Shown: piece by piece, positions 16,267 to 18,398 of the stretch
Position numbering within the stretch: the first letter of the stretch is position 1
Layout of the letters: each line of letters begins with the position of its first letter
Assembly: GCA_049964655.1 (NCBI GenBank)
Contig: JBMFXC010000054.1
Coordinates: 1 to 18,398, forward strand
Direction of reading: 5' to 3'
Origin: JAJZJT01 sp049964655
GTDB lineage: Bacteria; Actinomycetota; Acidimicrobiia; Acidimicrobiales; RAAP-2
DNA: 18,398 nt
Translations under genes and position numbers: made by a program
The notes under the pieces: model-generated
What the model saw: the letters and a program-made list of their open reading frames with translations, nothing else
What the model was told of the DNA's origin: nothing
Databases searched by the model: none

Positions 16267-16824
16267 ATGGCTGTGTACCTGACGGAGATCACCACCGGCA
16301 CCGACGAGCGAAGCCTCGTCGCGGCCCTTGTCGAACAGCTCGATCCTGCGGCAATCACGGCAGGAGGCCGAGTGGTCGAGGTGCAGGTGAGCCAGGACCT
16401 TGCCCGGATCTTCTTCGTCGCCGAAGGCGTCGAACCCGCCCGCCTCACCGAAGCCATCGCCGGCATCGGTGCCTCCCAGAGCAAGCCGGCAGCGGTGCGA
16501 CTGGTAGGCGCAACCCTCGACGAGGTGCGTGCACGGGCTGGCGGCCAGGCCAGCCATCTGGTCGAGTGGGACTTCCCCGCTGATCTCGACATGGAGACGT
16601 ACCTGGCCCGGAAGAAGGAGAAGGCTCCCCTCTACGACCAGATCCCCGAGGTCAGCTTCTTGCGCACCTACGTGCGCGAGGACATGGGGAAGTGCCTATG
16701 CCTCTACGACGCCCCCGATGACGCGGCGGTGGTGCGAGCCCGAGCGGCCGTCTCCACGCCAATCGACCGCCTCCATCGTCTCGCTCCTCCTTCCGACGCC
16801 ACGGTGGCGTCGCCACAGCCGTGA
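16267..16824 (+). CDS. DUF4242 family protein
   Basis: 185 residues. The C-terminal part (131-171: FLRTYVREDMGKCLCLYDAPDDAAVVRAR...) matches DUF4242, a small ferredoxin-like fold; a few members have been described as nickel-binding, but the role is not settled. The N-terminal half (1-100) looks like a second alpha/beta domain, opening MAVYLTEITTG. The ATG at 16267 has GAGGAG eight bases upstream. The TGA overlaps the GTG of the next gene (GTGA). It probably starts the transcript, since 134 bases separate it from the preceding gene. I see no convincing sigma-70 promoter there. Confidence 0.75.
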   Translation: MAVYLTEITTGTDERSLVAALVEQLDPAAITAGGRVVEVQVSQDLARIFFVAEGVEPARLTEAIAGIGASQSKPAAVRLVGATLDEVRARAGGQASHLVEWDFPADLDMETYLARKKEKAPLYDQIPEVSFLRTYVREDMGKCLCLYDAPDDAAVVRARAAVSTPIDRLHRLAPPSDATVASPQP

Positions 16825-17894
16825 CTGTCGACATGACGGCGGACAGCGGCACCCTTCCCGACGGCCTCGATGCGTACTTCGCCGAGCGCGCCGAGGCGGT
16901 CGATCGAGGCACCGCCGATGTCCTCGACGGGTTACGGCGCCTCGCTGACCATGGCCTGCTCGCCCACCCGGACCTTGCTGTCAGTTGTGCCGTCATCGAG
17001 CGCGTCGCTCGGCACTGTCTCGCCTCGGCGTTCAGCACGTGGGCGCACACGATGGTGGCCGAGTACCTGTCGTTGTCCAGCTCAGCCGTGCTGCGGGCCG
17101 AGGTGCCACGATTGCGGCGGGCTGAGAGGATCGGCTCGACGGCCATGGCGCCTGCGATGCAGCACCTCGTGGGCCTCGCTGATCTCGGCGTCGGGTTCCG
17201 CCAGCACGGGGGAGCCCTCGTCGTCGACGGCGCGGTCCGTTGGGCATCCAACCTCTTCGCCGAGGGCTTTCTTGTGGTGGTGGGAGCCGCCGACCCCGAC
17301 GGAAAACGCGCCGTGCTCGCGATCGCTTCGGACGCTCCCGGTGTGCACGCGGGCGCACCGCTCGATCTCCTCGCCCTCGGCGCTACGCACTCATCAAGCC
17401 TGCGTTTCGAACAGGTACGGCTTGACCCGACCTTCGTCGTGAGCACCGACTTCGGGCCGTACTTGCGCACGGTCAAGCCCCGGTTCCTGCTCCTGCAGAG
17501 CTCGTTCTGTCTGGGCCTCGCCCGCGGAGCGCTCGAAAGCGCCGAGGTCTCGCTCGAGCGGAGCTTTGCGTCATTCAGGATCGAGCACGATCACCTCCGT
17601 GCGCATCTCGACACGCTCAGTGCCCGCCACCAGCAGCTCATCGGGGAGCTGGCCCCGACGCAGGTGCTAGTGACGCACCGTCTGGAGGTGGCGAAGATGG
17701 CGCAGCAGGCGGTCGACGTCGAGCTTCGGGTAGCGGGTGGACGTGGGTACCGGGCGTCGAGCCCGACCGCACGGCGGGTACGGGAGGCGGCGTTCTTGCC
17801 CATCCAGTCCCCGACCGAGGGGCATCTCCGTTTCGAGCTCGACAGCTTCGTTCCGGGCGAGGTGCCCGTCCCTGTCGTAGGGGGTGATCGGTGA
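16821..17894 (+). CDS. Acyl-CoA dehydrogenase-like flavoprotein
   Basis: 357 residues, slightly short for the family (about 380). Seen: an N-terminal helical part (VIERVARHCLASAFSTWAHTMVAEYL), a central beta region (GFRQHGGALVVDGAVRWASNLF, VLAIASD) and a C-terminal four-helix domain ending VDVELRVAGGRGYRASSPTARRVREAAFLPIQSP, the typical FAD-contacting GGRGY region. The divergent middle suggests a member acting on something other than ordinary acyl-CoA, such as the SfnB/DszC-like flavin monooxygenase branch, which would need reduced flavin from a partner reductase. The GTG at 16821 overlaps the upstream stop; an ATG at 16833 is the alternative. The substrate is unknown. Confidence 0.8.
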   Translation: MTVDMTADSGTLPDGLDAYFAERAEAVDRGTADVLDGLRRLADHGLLAHPDLAVSCAVIERVARHCLASAFSTWAHTMVAEYLSLSSSAVLRAEVPRLRRAERIGSTAMAPAMQHLVGLADLGVGFRQHGGALVVDGAVRWASNLFAEGFLVVVGAADPDGKRAVLAIASDAPGVHAGAPLDLLALGATHSSSLRFEQVRLDPTFVVSTDFGPYLRTVKPRFLLLQSSFCLGLARGALESAEVSLERSFASFRIEHDHLRAHLDTLSARHQQLIGELAPTQVLVTHRLEVAKMAQQAVDVELRVAGGRGYRASSPTARRVREAAFLPIQSPTEGHLRFELDSFVPGEVPVPVVGGDR

Positions 17895-18398
17895 GGTCAT
17901 TCGTCGGGCTGCAGGCGGGCGAGTCGCGACATCAAGTAACGCAACAGGCATTGCGCCACGGGCTTCCCTACGGAGCAGTGATGGCGACGGGGGGCGCTGC
18001 GCAGCTGGCCGGAGCCTGTGGCCTCCCCGGCGCCACGCGCCCCTTGCTTTGGCTGGCGGTGGTCGCGGCCGGGTGGATCGCCGGACAAGGCGTCATTCGC
18101 CATCGTCGCGAGCTTCGACTCCCGCTGTCGGCCTGGACGAGGATTGGACCGCCCGGCGAGCACACCGGGGTGCTCACCGTGCCCCTGGGCCTGGCGGTTG
18201 TCGCGAGCGGCCTTCGCGCTCAGCCAGGACCCGCCTATGCCCTCGGTATCGGCCTCGGGGCCCTGGCGTGGCTGAGCGCCGCGTTGTTCGTCGCCCGCTT
18301 CTCCGTGTCGGTATTGCTCCCACGCCGATCCGACGCCCTCGACGGGGGCTGGTTCCTCGCCCCCGCCGCCCTCCTCGGAGCCGGTATTGCTGCCGGGG
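17891..18398 (+). CDS. TDT-family (tellurite resistance / C4-dicarboxylate) transporter, N-terminal part
   Basis: 169 residues to the window edge; the frame is open and the C-terminus is missing. Seen: LPYGAVMATGGAAQL (27-41), the start of a first helix in a pattern typical of TDT/SLAC1-like proteins, then hydrophobic runs near PLLWLAVVAAGWIA, GVLTVPLGLAVVASGL, ALGIGLGALAWLSAALFVA and GWFLAPAALLGAGIA. The family moves anions such as malate or sulfite, or confers tellurite resistance. The GTG at 17891 overlaps the stop of the flavoprotein gene (GTGA), so these two are coupled. If the flavoprotein releases sulfite, export of it would be logical, but that is a guess. Confidence 0.72.
   Translation, partial: MRSFVGLQAGESRHQVTQQALRHGLPYGAVMATGGAAQLAGACGLPGATRPLLWLAVVAAGWIAGQGVIRHRRELRLPLSAWTRIGPPGEHTGVLTVPLGLAVVASGLRAQPGPAYALGIGLGALAWLSAALFVARFSVSVLLPRRSDALDGGWFLAPAALLGAGIAAG

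Overview
The window is high-GC, gene-dense bacterial DNA. A WhiB-family regulator, frequent GTG starts and many 1-8 base stop/start overlaps point to an actinobacterium. An uncultured or acidimicrobial-type lineage is my guess only; no rRNA or tRNA is present to place it. No stretch over 300 bases lacks a gene.

Left part (1-5291, minus strand): one tightly packed run, read right to left: stand-alone DUF2249 protein, short DUF59 (MIP18/PaaD-like) protein, DUF488 protein, AlkA-type DNA glycosylase, cobalamin-independent methionine synthase MetE, and the N-terminal 297 residues of a glutamate synthase small subunit (GltD) that leaves the window. Middle left (5474-9152, plus strand): cbiD (cobalamin ring methylation), then an apparently separate unit: a flavin reductase with a near-leaderless promoter, an acyl-carrier-like protein without the phosphopantetheine serine, and a 12-helix NnrS/heme-copper-oxidase-I-like membrane protein.

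Middle right (9185-15542, minus strand): read right to left, a hemerythrin (HHE) protein fused to two near-identical DUF2249 domains, sufB, sufC, sufD, sufT, a single-cluster ferredoxin and a WhiB protein. The junctions from the hemerythrin gene through sufT all overlap by 1 or 4 bases. A 15-bp tandem repeat, interrupted by a 100-N assembly gap, lies at the sufC/sufD junction. Right part (15662-18398, plus strand): a small four-helix membrane protein, then a coupled DUF4242 / acyl-CoA-dehydrogenase-like / TDT-family transporter unit that runs off the end.

The best candidate for a little-described system is the hemerythrin-DUF2249 + SufBCDT + ferredoxin + WhiB operon. I infer an iron-sulfur assembly or repair module that may respond to nitric oxide, oxygen or redox stress. 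It sits close to a second DUF2249 + DUF59 operon and to the NnrS-like/flavin-reductase unit. A shared promoter-region motif (CTGTTGTTCT-N8-CTAGA) in front of both DUF2249 operons hints at common control. The functional linkage is inference; the gene order, fusions, overlaps and repeats are read directly from the sequence.
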